From the NCBI RefSeq assembly GCF_004217285.1, contig NZ_SHKS01000006.1, positions 372,001 to 436,000 of the forward strand: a stretch of DNA of 64,000 bases. The letters are read 5' to 3'. Below, in pieces: positions 52,978 through 61,186 of the stretch (positions are counted from its first letter, which is position 1; every line of letters begins with the position of its first letter). A program made the translations under genes and the position numbers. The notes below the pieces were generated by a model that saw only the letters and a program-made list of their open reading frames with translations, was not told the DNA's origin and did no database searches. This DNA is from Streptomyces sp. BK239 (lineage in GTDB: Bacteria > Actinomycetota > Actinomycetes > Streptomycetales > Streptomycetaceae).

Positions 52978-53574
52978 TCACGAGTTGTACGTACTCTGCG
53001 CCCGCTCGAGACCGTCGATCACCAGACACTCCACCGCGTCCGCCGCACGGTCCACGAAGTAGTCCAGCTCCTTGCGCTCCGCCGAGGAGAAGTCCTTCAG
53101 CACGAAGTCCGCCACCTGCATCCGCCCCGGCGGCCGCCCGATCCCGAACCGCACCCGGTGGTAGTCCGCGCCCATCGCCTTCGTCATCGACTTCAGACCG
53201 TTGTGCCCGTTGTCCCCGCCGCCCAGCTTCGAACGCAGCACCCCGAAGTCGATGTCCAGCTCGTCATGGACCGCCACGACGTTCTCCGGCGGCACCTTGT
53301 AGAAGTCCCGCAGCGCGTTCACCGGACCGCCCGACAGGTTCATGTACGACATCGGCTTCGCCAGCACCACCCGCCGGCTCCCCGGCCCCGGCGGCCCGAT
53401 CCGGCCCTCCACGACCTGCGCCTGCGCCTTGCCCGCCCGCTTGAACCTCCCCCCGATCCGCTCGGCCAGCAGATCGGCCACCATGAACCCCACGTTGTGC
53501 CGGTTCATCGCGTACTCCTGGCCCGGATTGCCCAACCCCACGATCAGCCACGGGGCGCTCGGATCGCTCGTCAC
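52978..53574 (-). CDS. pth: peptidyl-tRNA hydrolase
   Basis: A 198-residue Pth. LIVGLGNPGQEYAMNRHNVGF with the catalytic His of RHNVGF, the substrate-binding motif KPMSYMNLSG, and VHDELDIDFG...KLGGGDNGHNGLKS are all intact. It releases peptides from peptidyl-tRNA that dissociate from ribosomes. GTG 53574 is the start. It follows rplY with 86 bases between, containing a terminator-like hairpin. Confidence 0.95.
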   Translation of the reverse strand: MTSDPSAPWLIVGLGNPGQEYAMNRHNVGFMVADLLAERIGGRFKRAGKAQAQVVEGRIGPPGPGSRRVVLAKPMSYMNLSGGPVNALRDFYKVPPENVVAVHDELDIDFGVLRSKLGGGDNGHNGLKSMTKAMGADYHRVRFGIGRPPGRMQVADFVLKDFSSAERKELDYFVDRAADAVECLVIDGLERAQSTYNS

Positions 53575-53594
53575 GTCACTCTCTCCCTACGCGA

Positions 53595-53626
53595 CAGCCG
53601 CCGCTCCCCGAGGAGAGCGGCGGCTG
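53595..53626 (-). terminator. hairpin between rplY and pth
   Basis: CAGCCGCCGCTC pairs perfectly with GAGCGGCGGCTG around an 8-nt loop, 35 bases past the rplY stop. May end or attenuate the rplY transcript before pth. Confidence 0.6.
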
Positions 53627-53660
53627 GAGCCAAAACCGCCGACGGCGGCAGGACGGCTGA

Positions 53661-54260
53661 TCAGGCCTCGGCGGCCTCGTCGCCCGCCTCGGACTCCTCG
53701 CCCTCAGCGGCCTCCTCGGCCTGCGCGGCCAGGACCTGGAGGACCACCGCGTCCTCGTCGACGGCCAGCGTCGTACCGCTCGGCAGCTTGATGTCCTTGG
53801 CGTGGACGGAGGCACCGGCCTCCAGGCCCTCGACGGACACCGTGACGGACTCGGGGATGTGCGTGGCCTCGGCCTCGACCGGAAGCGCGTTCAGGACGTG
53901 CTCCAGCAAGTTGCCGCCCGGCGCCAGCTCGCCCTCGGTGTGCACCGGGATCTCGACCGTGACCTTCTCGCCACGCTTGACCAGCAGCAGGTCGACGTGC
54001 TCCAGGAAGCCCTTCAGCGGGTCGCGCTGCACGGCCTTCGGGATCGCCAGCTCGTTGGTCTTGCCGTCGATGTCCAGCGAGATCAGGACGTTCGGCGTAC
54101 GCAGCGCCAGCAGCAGGTCGTGGCCCGGCAGCGTCAGGTGCAGCGGGTCGGCGCCGTGGCCGTACAGGACACCGGGAACCTTGTCGGCACGACGGATACG
54201 GCGGGCGGCGCCCTTGCCGAACTCGGTGCGCGACTCGGCGGCGATCTTCACCTCGGACAT
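53661..54260 (-). CDS. rplY: 50S ribosomal protein L25 (Ctc form)
   Basis: A 199-residue L25/Ctc protein. N-terminal 5S rRNA-binding domain (SEVKIAAESRTEFGKGAARRIRR, then KVPGVLYGHGADPLHL), a C-terminal TL5 domain, and an acidic tail (AAQAEEAAEGEESEAGDEAA). ATG 54260 has GAGGAG eight bases upstream. It binds 5S rRNA in the large subunit; the Ctc extended form is normal for actinobacteria. Confidence 0.95.
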   Translation of the reverse strand: MSEVKIAAESRTEFGKGAARRIRRADKVPGVLYGHGADPLHLTLPGHDLLLALRTPNVLISLDIDGKTNELAIPKAVQRDPLKGFLEHVDLLLVKRGEKVTVEIPVHTEGELAPGGNLLEHVLNALPVEAEATHIPESVTVSVEGLEAGASVHAKDIKLPSGTTLAVDEDAVVLQVLAAQAEEAAEGEESEAGDEAAEA

Positions 54261-54356
54261 AACGATCACTCCTCGCAGTAAGCGGAACGGACGGGGTCAC
54301 CCGGCCACGAACGGCCTGCTACGAAGAGCGCGTCGATAACGGACAACCGCACAGCA

Positions 54357-54412
54357 GTGCGGCCTCCCTCGCCGAGCAACTTCAGAAGTCTACTCGGCGG
54401 AAGAGGCCGCAC
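54357..54412 (-). terminator. two-part hairpin between prs and rplY
   Basis: Outer arms GTGCGGCCTC/GAGGCCGCAC (54357-54366 with 54403-54412) and inner arms CGCCGAG/CTCGGCG (54370-54376 with 54393-54399), 36 bases after the prs stop. Acts as a prs terminator or as part of the rplY leader. Confidence 0.5.
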
Positions 54413-54447
54413 AGAAATCGATCACCGCAAAACGCGGCCGACGACGC

Positions 54448-55422
54448 CTACTGCTCGTCGAACAGGCTCGTCACCGAACCGTCCTCGAACACCTCACGCA
54501 CCGCGCTCGCGATCGTCGGAGCGATCGACAGCACCGTGATCTTGTCCAGCTCCAGCTCACCCGGCGTCGGCAGCGTGTTCGTGAACACGAACTCGCTCAC
54601 CTTCGAGTTCTTCAGCCGGTCCGCCGCCGGACCCGACAGCACACCGTGCGTCGCCGTCACTATGACGTCCTCCGCACCGTGCGCGAACAGCGCGTCCGCC
54701 GCCGCACAGATCGTGCCACCCGTGTCGATCATGTCGTCGACCAGGACACACACCCGGCCCTTGACCTCACCCACGACCTCGTGGACCGTGACCTGGTTCG
54801 CCACGTCCTTGTCACGCCGCTTGTGCACGATCGCCAGCGGCGCGCCCAGCCGGTCGCACCAGCGGTCCGCGACCCGCACCCGGCCCGCGTCCGGCGAGAC
54901 CACCGTCAGCTTGGTCCTGTCCACCTTGCTGCCCACGTAGTCCGCCAGCAGCGGCAGCGCGAACAGGTGGTCCACCGGGCCGTCGAAGAAACCCTGGATC
55001 TGGTCGGTGTGCAGATCCACCGTGAGGATCCGGTCCGCGCCCGCCGTCTTCATCAGATCCGCGATCAGACGCGCCGAGATCGGCTCACGCCCACGGTGCT
55101 TCTTGTCCTGCCGCGCATAACCGTAGAACGGCACGATCACGGTGATCGAACGCGCCGACGCGCGCTTCAGCGCGTCGATCATGATCAACTGCTCCATGAT
55201 CCACTTGTTGATCGGAGCGGTGTGGCTCTGGATCAGGAAGCAGTCCGCACCACGCGCCGACTCCTGGTAACGCACATAGATCTCACCGTTGGCGAAGTCG
55301 AAGGCCTTCGTCGGGACGACCCCGACACCCAGCTGGTGGGCGACCTCCTCGGCAAGCTCGGGGTGGGCGCGGCCGGAGAAGAACATCAACTTCTTCTCGC
55401 CGGTCGTCTTGATCCCGGTCAC
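54448..55422 (-). CDS. prs: ribose-phosphate pyrophosphokinase
   Basis: A 324-residue PRPP synthase. Start GTG 55422. Motifs: the catalytic flexible loop PDAGRVRVADRW, DLHTDQIQGFFDGPVDHL, ribose-5-phosphate and PRPP loop VLVDDMIDTGGTIC, and FYGYARQDKKHRGREPISAR. It makes PRPP for nucleotides, histidine and tryptophan. The glmU-prs order is common in actinobacteria, with 135 bases between them here. Confidence 0.96.
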   Translation of the reverse strand: MTGIKTTGEKKLMFFSGRAHPELAEEVAHQLGVGVVPTKAFDFANGEIYVRYQESARGADCFLIQSHTAPINKWIMEQLIMIDALKRASARSITVIVPFYGYARQDKKHRGREPISARLIADLMKTAGADRILTVDLHTDQIQGFFDGPVDHLFALPLLADYVGSKVDRTKLTVVSPDAGRVRVADRWCDRLGAPLAIVHKRRDKDVANQVTVHEVVGEVKGRVCVLVDDMIDTGGTICAAADALFAHGAEDVIVTATHGVLSGPAADRLKNSKVSEFVFTNTLPTPGELELDKITVLSIAPTIASAVREVFEDGSVTSLFDEQ

Positions 55423-55557
55423 AGCACTGTCTCCTCAGAGGTGTCTCAACTGGATGCCGACAGACCTCGCCGCTGGGCGCGACGCGGCCGTCTCAGCTGG
55501 TGGGGGTGCGGGTGTGCACTTATCACGGTACGCCGTGTTCGACGCACTCGTTTCCGG

Positions 55558-57006
55558 TCAGTCCTGGCCCTCGCCCTGCCGCGAGGCCGCCTCCGCCGCC
55601 TTCGCCGCCGCGCTGCCCGGACGCTTGCGAGCCACCCAGCCCTCGATATTGCGCTGCTGACCACGGGCCACGGCCAGCGAACCGGGCGGCACATCCTTCG
55701 TGATCACCGAACCGGCGGCGGTGTACGCGCCGTCCCCGACAGTGACAGGAGCCACAAACATGTTGTCCGAACCCGTACGGCAGTGCGACCCGACGGTGGT
55801 GTGATGCTTGTCCTGCCCGTCGTAGTTCACGAACACGCTCGCGGCACCGATGTTCGAATACTCGCCGATCGTCGCGTCACCGACGTACGACAGATGCGGC
55901 ACCTTCGTACCCTCGCCGATCGACGCGTTCTTCGTCTCCACGTACGTACCGATCTTGCCCTTCGCACCCAGACGCGTACCCGGCCGCAGATACGCGAACG
56001 GACCCACCGACGCGCCCGCACCGATCTGCGCCCCGTCCGCCACCGTGTTGTCCACCCGCGCCCCGGCCCCCACCGACGTGTTCCTCAGCCGGCAGTTCGG
56101 CCCGACCTCGGCGCCCTCACCCACATGCGTCGACCCCAGCAACTGCGTCCCCGGCTGCACCACCGCGTCCTGCCCGAACGTCACCGCCACGTCCACCCAC
56201 GTCGTCGCCGGGTCCACCACCGTCACACCCGCCAGCATCGCCGCCGTCAGCAACCGGTCGTTCAGGATCCGACGCGCCTGCGACAACTGCACCCGGTTGT
56301 TGATCCCCGCGATCTCACGATGATCCCCCGCCACCGACGCACCCACCCGGTGCCCCGCCTCACGCAAGATCCCCAGCACGTCCGTCAGGTACTCCTCGCC
56401 CTGACTGTTGTCCGTACGGACCTGCTTCAACGCCTGAGCCAGCAGCGCCCCGTCGAACGCGAACACCCCCGAGTTGATCTCCCGGACCGCCCGCTGCTCC
56501 TCCGTCGCGTCCTTGTGCTCCACGATCGCCGTCACCGCGCCCGTGGACGCGTCCCGCACGATCCGGCCGTACCCCGTCGCGTCCGGCACCTCCGCCGTCA
56601 GCACGGTCACCGCGTTGCCGTCCGCGTCGTGCGTGGCCGCGAGCCGCGCGAGCGTCTCACCCGTCAGCAACGGGGTGTCCCCGCACACCACCACCACCGT
56701 GCCGTCCACCGTCCCGCCGAGCTGCTCCAGGCCCATCCGCACGGCGTGCCCGGTGCCGTTCTGCTCCGCCTGGATCGCGGTGCGCACGTCCGGGTCGATC
56801 TCGCCCAGGTGGGCGGTGACCTTCTCGCGCGCGTGCCCGACGACGACGACCAGGTTCTCGGGGTCCAGCTCCCGCGAGGCGGCCAGCACATGCCCGACGA
56901 GGCTGCGACCGCAGATCTCGTGCAGGACCTTGGGGGTGGCGGACTTCATACGGGTGCCCTCACCCGCTGCGAGAACGACGACGGCTGCCGGGCGAATGGC
57001 GCTCAC
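55558..57006 (-). CDS. glmU: bifunctional UDP-N-acetylglucosamine pyrophosphorylase / GlcN-1-P acetyltransferase
   Basis: A 482-residue GlmU. N-terminal uridylyltransferase with VVVLAAGEGTRMKS, then NGTGHAV and VVCGDTPLL; C-terminal left-handed beta-helix acetyltransferase with hexapeptide repeats (VDVAVTFGQDAVVQPGTQ onward) and NYDGQDKHHTTVG active-site histidine. It makes UDP-GlcNAc for the cell wall. GTG 57006 follows AAGGG; the longer open frame is ignored. The C terminus carries an extra 20-residue Ala-rich tail. Confidence 0.96.
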   Translation of the reverse strand: MSAIRPAAVVVLAAGEGTRMKSATPKVLHEICGRSLVGHVLAASRELDPENLVVVVGHAREKVTAHLGEIDPDVRTAIQAEQNGTGHAVRMGLEQLGGTVDGTVVVVCGDTPLLTGETLARLAATHDADGNAVTVLTAEVPDATGYGRIVRDASTGAVTAIVEHKDATEEQRAVREINSGVFAFDGALLAQALKQVRTDNSQGEEYLTDVLGILREAGHRVGASVAGDHREIAGINNRVQLSQARRILNDRLLTAAMLAGVTVVDPATTWVDVAVTFGQDAVVQPGTQLLGSTHVGEGAEVGPNCRLRNTSVGAGARVDNTVADGAQIGAGASVGPFAYLRPGTRLGAKGKIGTYVETKNASIGEGTKVPHLSYVGDATIGEYSNIGAASVFVNYDGQDKHHTTVGSHCRTGSDNMFVAPVTVGDGAYTAAGSVITKDVPPGSLAVARGQQRNIEGWVARKRPGSAAAKAAEAASRQGEGQD

Positions 57007-57078
57007 GGAATTGCCCTTCGGCTGTGGAGAGGTGGGACATCCGAAGGATACCGGGGCGGTTTCCGGGCGACATGAGAA

Positions 57079-57108
57079 CGGGTCCTGACCTATGCAGGTC
57101 AGGACCCG
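57079..57108 (-). terminator. terminator downstream of tRNA-Gln
   Basis: A 13-bp perfect stem (CGGGTCCTGACCT with AGGTCAGGACCCG) and an ATGC tetraloop, 11 bases beyond the tRNA 3' end and ahead of glmU. Confidence 0.8.
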
Positions 57109-57118
57109 AGCCGGTAAG

Positions 57119-57190
57119 CTCCCCCGCCAGGACTCGAACCCGGACATATGGCACCAAAAGCCACAGTGCTGCCAATTACACCACAGGGGA
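57119..57190 (-). tRNA. tRNA-Gln (anticodon TTG)
   Basis: A 72-base cloverleaf on the minus strand: acceptor TCCCCTG paired with CGGGGGA (one G-U), discriminator G, anticodon stem GTGGC/GCCAT with loop TTTTGGT giving anticodon TTG (reads CAA), and T-stem CCGGG/CCTGG with loop TTCGAGT. No CCA is encoded. Confidence 0.95.
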
Positions 57191-57409
57191 ACGAAAGCAG
57201 CCGAAACGGACACTCCGTAGGGCTGCCGAGTGGCGTCTCCTACTATGCCGTACCACCAGCCCTCGATGCGACGGCGCGGATCGGCGCTCTTCGACGGTTT
57301 GCCGACCTTGATGCCGACTTCGTCCCCCGGTGTACCGCGCTCGCCGTGCTGTAGGGCGGGTGGGGAAATGGGGCGGGAAAAGCGGGGGTTGCGCCCGTAG
57401 GGTGGAGGC

Positions 57410-58696
57410 ATGACCACGACGGGGGAAGAGACCGCCACGGCTCGGGGAGGGCCTTGGTGGTGGGGCAGGCGCCGTAGTGCGGTGTTCGACTGGTGTCTCG
57501 CGGTGGCGTCCGCGCTGGAGTGCGCGGCGGAGGGGGTTCCGTTCGCGCGGGAGGCGGGGATCCCGGTCGGCGTGGGGGTGGTGTTCGGGTTTCTCGCCGG
57601 TTCGGTGCTCCTGGTGCGCCGCAGGTACCCGATCGCCGTGGTGCTGGTGGCGATCGCGATCACGCCGGCAGAGATGGGCTTCCTGATGGGGACCGTCGGC
57701 CTCTACACGCTGGCGGCGACGGAGCTGCCGCGGCGGATCATCGGTTCGCTCGCGGGGATGCAGCTGGTGGGGACGTTGATCGTGACGTTCGTCCGGGTGC
57801 GGCAGGACATCGCGCGGGGCGATCTGACGTTGGGCGACTGGTTCGTGCCGTTCGCCTCCATCGCGATCTCGCTCGGTCTGACCGCGCCGCCGTTGCTGCT
57901 CGGCCTGTACGTGGGGGCGCGGCGGCGGTTGATGGAGAGCCTGCGGGAGCGGGCGGACGACCTGGAGCGGGAGCTGCAGTTGCTCGCGGAGCGGGCGGAG
58001 GAGCGGGCGGAGTGGGCCCGCAACGAGGAGCGGACGCGGATCGCGCGGGAGATGCATGACGTGGTCGCGCATCGGGTGAGCCTGATGGTGGTGCACGCGG
58101 CGGCGTTGCAGGCGGTGGCGCGCAAGGATCCGGAGAAGGCGGTGAAGAACGCCGCGCTGGTGGGGGACATGGGGCGGCAGGCGTTGATGGAGCTGCGGGA
58201 GATGCTCGGGGTGCTGCGCAGCGGTGGTGAGGGGGAGCGGCGTCCGGCGGTGGAGGCGGTCGAGGCGCCGGCGGTGGCGCGGGTCGTGGAGGAGGGGGAG
58301 GGGCCCTGTCTTGAGGAGTTGGAGGAGTTGGTGGGGCAGTCCGCGGCGGCGGGGATGGTGGTGGAGCTGTCGGTGGAGGGTGAGGTGCGGGGGTATGCGC
58401 CGGAGATCGAGCAGACGGCGTACCGGGTGGTGCAGGAGGCGTTGACGAACGTGCACAAGCACGCGGCGGGCGCCAAGGCGCGGGTGCGGTTGGCGCACCG
58501 GGTGGCGGAGATCGCGATGCAGGTGGAGAACGAGCCGCCGCCGGAGGCGGGTTCGGTGGCGTCGGCGCGGTTGCCGTCGGGGGGCAACGGTCTGGTGGGG
58601 ATGCGGGAGCGGGTGGTGGGGCTGGGCGGGGTGTTCGTGTCGGGGCCGACGGAGGCGGGCGGCTTCCGGGTGTCGGCGGTGATCCCGGCGGGGTGA
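57410..58696 (+). CDS. orphan two-component sensor histidine kinase (HisKA_3 type)
   Basis: A 428-residue kinase. Five or six TM helices (~28-165) without a recognisable extracellular domain, a coiled coil (~185-215), the dimerisation/phosphorylation motif IAREMHDVVAHRVSLM with phospho-acceptor histidine, and an HATPase_c domain (VVQEALTNVHKHA, NGLVGMRERV). Between them lies a variable Glu/Val-rich insert (~280-310). These motifs fit NarL-partner kinases, yet no response regulator is adjacent. The regulators at 36914 and 44440 lie far away. Confidence 0.88.
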   Translation: MTTTGEETATARGGPWWWGRRRSAVFDWCLAVASALECAAEGVPFAREAGIPVGVGVVFGFLAGSVLLVRRRYPIAVVLVAIAITPAEMGFLMGTVGLYTLAATELPRRIIGSLAGMQLVGTLIVTFVRVRQDIARGDLTLGDWFVPFASIAISLGLTAPPLLLGLYVGARRRLMESLRERADDLERELQLLAERAEERAEWARNEERTRIAREMHDVVAHRVSLMVVHAAALQAVARKDPEKAVKNAALVGDMGRQALMELREMLGVLRSGGEGERRPAVEAVEAPAVARVVEEGEGPCLEELEELVGQSAAAGMVVELSVEGEVRGYAPEIEQTAYRVVQEALTNVHKHAAGAKARVRLAHRVAEIAMQVENEPPPEAGSVASARLPSGGNGLVGMRERVVGLGGVFVSGPTEAGGFRVSAVIPAG

Positions 58697-58763
58697 GCTG
58701 TCGTGCGCCGGACGGCTCCCGGTGGGGCGGGTCGGTGGGTGGGCTCGCGGTGGGGCGGGGTGG

Positions 58764-59261
58764 TCAGCCTGTGGTGAGGCGGGTGGGTTCTATGCCGGAG
58801 ACGAGGGCGTTGAGGGCTTGGTCGATGTCGGGGCCGACGTACCAGTCGCCGGTGTGGTCGAGGGCGTAGACGCGGCCTTCGGCGTCGATGGCGATGAGTC
58901 CGTTGTGGTCGGTTTCGGCGCCGAGGGGGCTGACGTCGGTGTCGAGGGCGCGGCTGAGGTCGGCGAGGGTTCGGGCCATGTGGAGGCCGTGCAGGGGGTT
59001 GAGGTCGACGGTGGCGGGGGCGACCTGTCGGCCGGGGCCGGTGGGGGCGACGCGCAGGCCGCCGAACTCGGCCCAGGCTTCGACGGCGGCGGGGAAGACC
59101 GCGTGGCGGTGGCCGGCGGGTGAGGTGTGGTCGCGCAGGCGGTCGGCCCAGAGTTCGGCCTGTTTGATGTCCCAGCGTCCGGGGCGCCATCCGGCGGCGC
59201 GCAGGGCGGCGTCGACGGGGGCGGGGAAGCGGGTGGTGGGGGTGCGGTGATCGGGGTGCAT
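58764..59261 (-). CDS. SUKH-3 domain immunity-type protein
   Basis: A 165-residue protein matching the SUKH-3 pattern: FPAPVDAALRAAGWRPGRWD at the N terminus, HRHAVFPAAVEAWAEFGGLR, and the C-terminal ...ALDHTGDWYVGPDIDQALNALV. SUKH proteins act as immunity factors neutralising nuclease and deaminase toxins in contact-dependent and polymorphic-toxin systems. It is the downstream gene of a two-gene unit with the YwqJ-type deaminase (81 bases between). No secretion signal in either. Confidence 0.85.
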   Translation of the reverse strand: MHPDHRTPTTRFPAPVDAALRAAGWRPGRWDIKQAELWADRLRDHTSPAGHRHAVFPAAVEAWAEFGGLRVAPTGPGRQVAPATVDLNPLHGLHMARTLADLSRALDTDVSPLGAETDHNGLIAIDAEGRVYALDHTGDWYVGPDIDQALNALVSGIEPTRLTTG

Positions 59262-59342
59262 CTGCCCTTCGTCCGTCGAGATCGTGCGGTTGTGCGGTGG
59301 TGCTTCGCGCTCTGTCGCGGGTGTCGCTGTGTGTGGAGGGGG

Positions 59343-59858
59343 TCAGCCGTCGGTGCGTGCCGGGTCGACGATGTAGACGCCGAAGTGGTCGCTGAGGGCG
59401 GTGCAGGCGCGGCAGGGGGTGGCGAAGCTGCCGTGGAGGGGGTCGCCGTCCTCGCGGATGCGTCGGGCGGTGAGTTTGGCCTGCTTGAGGGCTTTGCGGG
59501 CTTCGCCGTTGGTCATCGGTTTGCGGGCGGCGCGTCTGCTGCGGGTGGCGTCGACGGCGGCGATGTGGCGGGAGATGAGGAGGGCTTCGGCGCAGCGGCC
59601 GGTGAAGCGGTTGCGCTGGGCGGTGGGGAGGGTGTCGAGGAAGTCCTGCACGAGGGGGTGGAGCGTGGGCGGCTGGTCGCCGCGGGCGGCGGTGCAGGTG
59701 AGGGTTTCGCCGCGGACGGAGAGGGCGGCGGCGATGGTGGGGAGTATGCCGTCGCGGCGGTGCAGGAGGGTGGGGACGTGGGGGGTGTCGGCGTGGCTCC
59801 AGCCGATGCGGGGGTCGCCGGAGTGGCCGGCGTGCGGTCCCGTTTGCGTGCCGTTCAT
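59343..59858 (-). CDS. YwqJ-type nucleic-acid deaminase-like protein
   Basis: A 171-residue protein; GGGAGGGG nine bases before ATG 59858. The deaminase zinc motif is C89-A-E91 (FTGRCAEALLISRHI) with C149-R-A-C152 (ATPCRACTALSDHFG), the arrangement of YwqJ-family deaminase toxins ([HC]AE plus PCxxC). No signal peptide and no polymorphic-toxin N-terminal delivery domain are seen, so it is a stand-alone deaminase domain. Next gene is SUKH-3, the usual immunity partner. Whether it targets RNA, DNA or nucleotides is unknown. Confidence 0.85.
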   Translation of the reverse strand: MNGTQTGPHAGHSGDPRIGWSHADTPHVPTLLHRRDGILPTIAAALSVRGETLTCTAARGDQPPTLHPLVQDFLDTLPTAQRNRFTGRCAEALLISRHIAAVDATRSRRAARKPMTNGEARKALKQAKLTARRIREDGDPLHGSFATPCRACTALSDHFGVYIVDPARTDG

Positions 59859-60165
59859 GGTGGTCTTCCCCTCCCGTGCGTCCCCCGGAGGTCACAGGGT
59901 GCCAAATGGCGAGGCTGCTGGGGAAGCTGGGGCGTTGCGACACGCCCGGTTGGGGGCGCGTCGTCACGGTGGGGTGACGGCTGGTCACGGAAGCGGAGGC
60001 CCGGTGACCGGTGTCGTCGTACCGCATAGGCTGTCGGCACCGCTTGGCGTGCGGTTGACGCGCGTCGGAGACCGTTGGAGACAGTCGGATACGGGGCGTG
60101 GTGGTCGGTGCCGTGAGCGGGCCGGTCGCTGCGGTTCGTACAGAGTGCCGCAGGGGGCAACCGCC
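59859..60165. other. divergent promoter region of the toxin/immunity-type cluster
   Basis: 307 bases without coding sequence between the deaminase gene (minus) and the nuclease-SUKH gene (plus). It holds a plausible plus-strand promoter (60007-60035). For the minus side only a good Shine-Dalgarno sequence is seen. Confidence 0.6.
60007..60035 (+). promoter_or_regulatory. candidate promoter for the nuclease-SUKH operon
   Basis: GTGACC (60007-60012), 17-base spacer, TAGGCT (60030-60035), about 130 bases before ATG 60166. Confidence 0.4.
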
Positions 60166-61179
60166 ATGACGACAGGTCGGCTCGGGCAGCAAGCCGCGCC
60201 GCCGAACGCGGCCTACGCCGGGCAGGTCGTGCACTTCCCGGATCCGGTCCGGGCGGCGCGCCATCCGAGGGGGGTGCGGGTGGACGAGCGCGGTTACCCG
60301 GACTTTTCGCCGTATGCGCGTGCGGCGGCGGAGATCGCGGATCCGCCGGAGGGTTTCGGGGTCGACGAGTTGCGGCTGACGGACTACGTGTCGGCGAACG
60401 CCGCGTTGGCGGCGTCGGGTCATGAGTTGTGGGACACGGTCGAGAGCGTGGCGACGCCGCACGGCTGGACGTGGCATCACGTGGCGGGCTCGCGGCGGCT
60501 GGAGTTGGTGCCGGTCGAGGTGAAGGCGTTGCTGCGGCATCACGGCGGGGTCGCGACGGCGGCGGTGGACCATGCGAAGCGGGGGACACGGCCGTTGCAG
60601 GAGACGCGTCCGGCGCACTTCGGTCTGCCGAAGTCGGGTGTGGCGGTGACGGAGTCGCAGGTGCAGGGGGTCGAGGAGGATCTCGGCTACCGGTTGCCGG
60701 GCGCGTACCGGTCGTTTCTGAAGGCGGCGGGCGGTTGCGCGCCGGTGGGGGCGGCGCTGGACGCGGAGTTGGGGCTGCTGGTGGACCAGCCGTTCTTCAC
60801 GGTGCGGGACGAGGCGGCGGTCAACGATCTCGTGTACGTCAACAAGTGTCTGCGGGACCATCTGACGAAGGACTTCCTGGGCGTCGGGTTCGTGCAGGGC
60901 GGTCTGCTGGCGGTGAAGGTGAAGGGCGCGCGGATCGGTTCGGTGTGGTTCTGCGCGTACGACGACGCGCGGGACGTGGATCCGGCGTGGTCGCCGGCGG
61001 AGCGGGTGGAGCGGTTGTTGCTGCCGTGCGGTGAGGACTTCGACGTGTTCCTGTCCCGACTGGCGGGCAGGCCGCCGGAGTTGGAGACGGTGGCGAATCT
61101 GATGGTGGACGGCGGGTTCGCGCGGGCTGTTCCGGCGGCCGCGGGTTCGTCCGTGTCGTCCGTCGGCGTGGGGGAGTGA
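60166..61179 (+). CDS. WHH-type nuclease domain fused to a SUKH immunity domain
   Basis: A 337-residue fusion. ATG 60166 has CAGGGGG upstream; the long open frame to 59401 is ignored. Residues ~20-145 resemble an HNH/EndoVII-superfamily toxin domain of the WHH type: HGWTWHHVAGSRRLELVPVE and HHGGVATA. In the canonical motif the LVP stretch is followed by Asp/Leu-His; here that His is Lys (VEVKALL), so the active site may be altered. Residues ~150-300 form a SUKH (SMI1/KNR4) domain (VTESQVQGVEEDLGYRLPGAYRSFL, AAGGCAPVG). Seven bases separate its stop from the next gene. Toxin and immunity in one chain suggest a self-held or domesticated pair. Confidence 0.78.
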   Translation: MTTGRLGQQAAPPNAAYAGQVVHFPDPVRAARHPRGVRVDERGYPDFSPYARAAAEIADPPEGFGVDELRLTDYVSANAALAASGHELWDTVESVATPHGWTWHHVAGSRRLELVPVEVKALLRHHGGVATAAVDHAKRGTRPLQETRPAHFGLPKSGVAVTESQVQGVEEDLGYRLPGAYRSFLKAAGGCAPVGAALDAELGLLVDQPFFTVRDEAAVNDLVYVNKCLRDHLTKDFLGVGFVQGGLLAVKVKGARIGSVWFCAYDDARDVDPAWSPAERVERLLLPCGEDFDVFLSRLAGRPPELETVANLMVDGGFARAVPAAAGSSVSSVGVGE

Positions 61180-61186
61180 TCCGGCG

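Noticed and set aside
57119..57190. tRNA-Gln as a phage integration site with a duplicated 3' end
   Set aside because: No second copy of the tRNA 3' segment and no integrase were seen in the window.
57703..60861. 1052-codon minus-strand frame across the kinase and toxin/immunity region
   Set aside because: Arg/Pro/His-rich shadow covering several well-supported genes in other frames.
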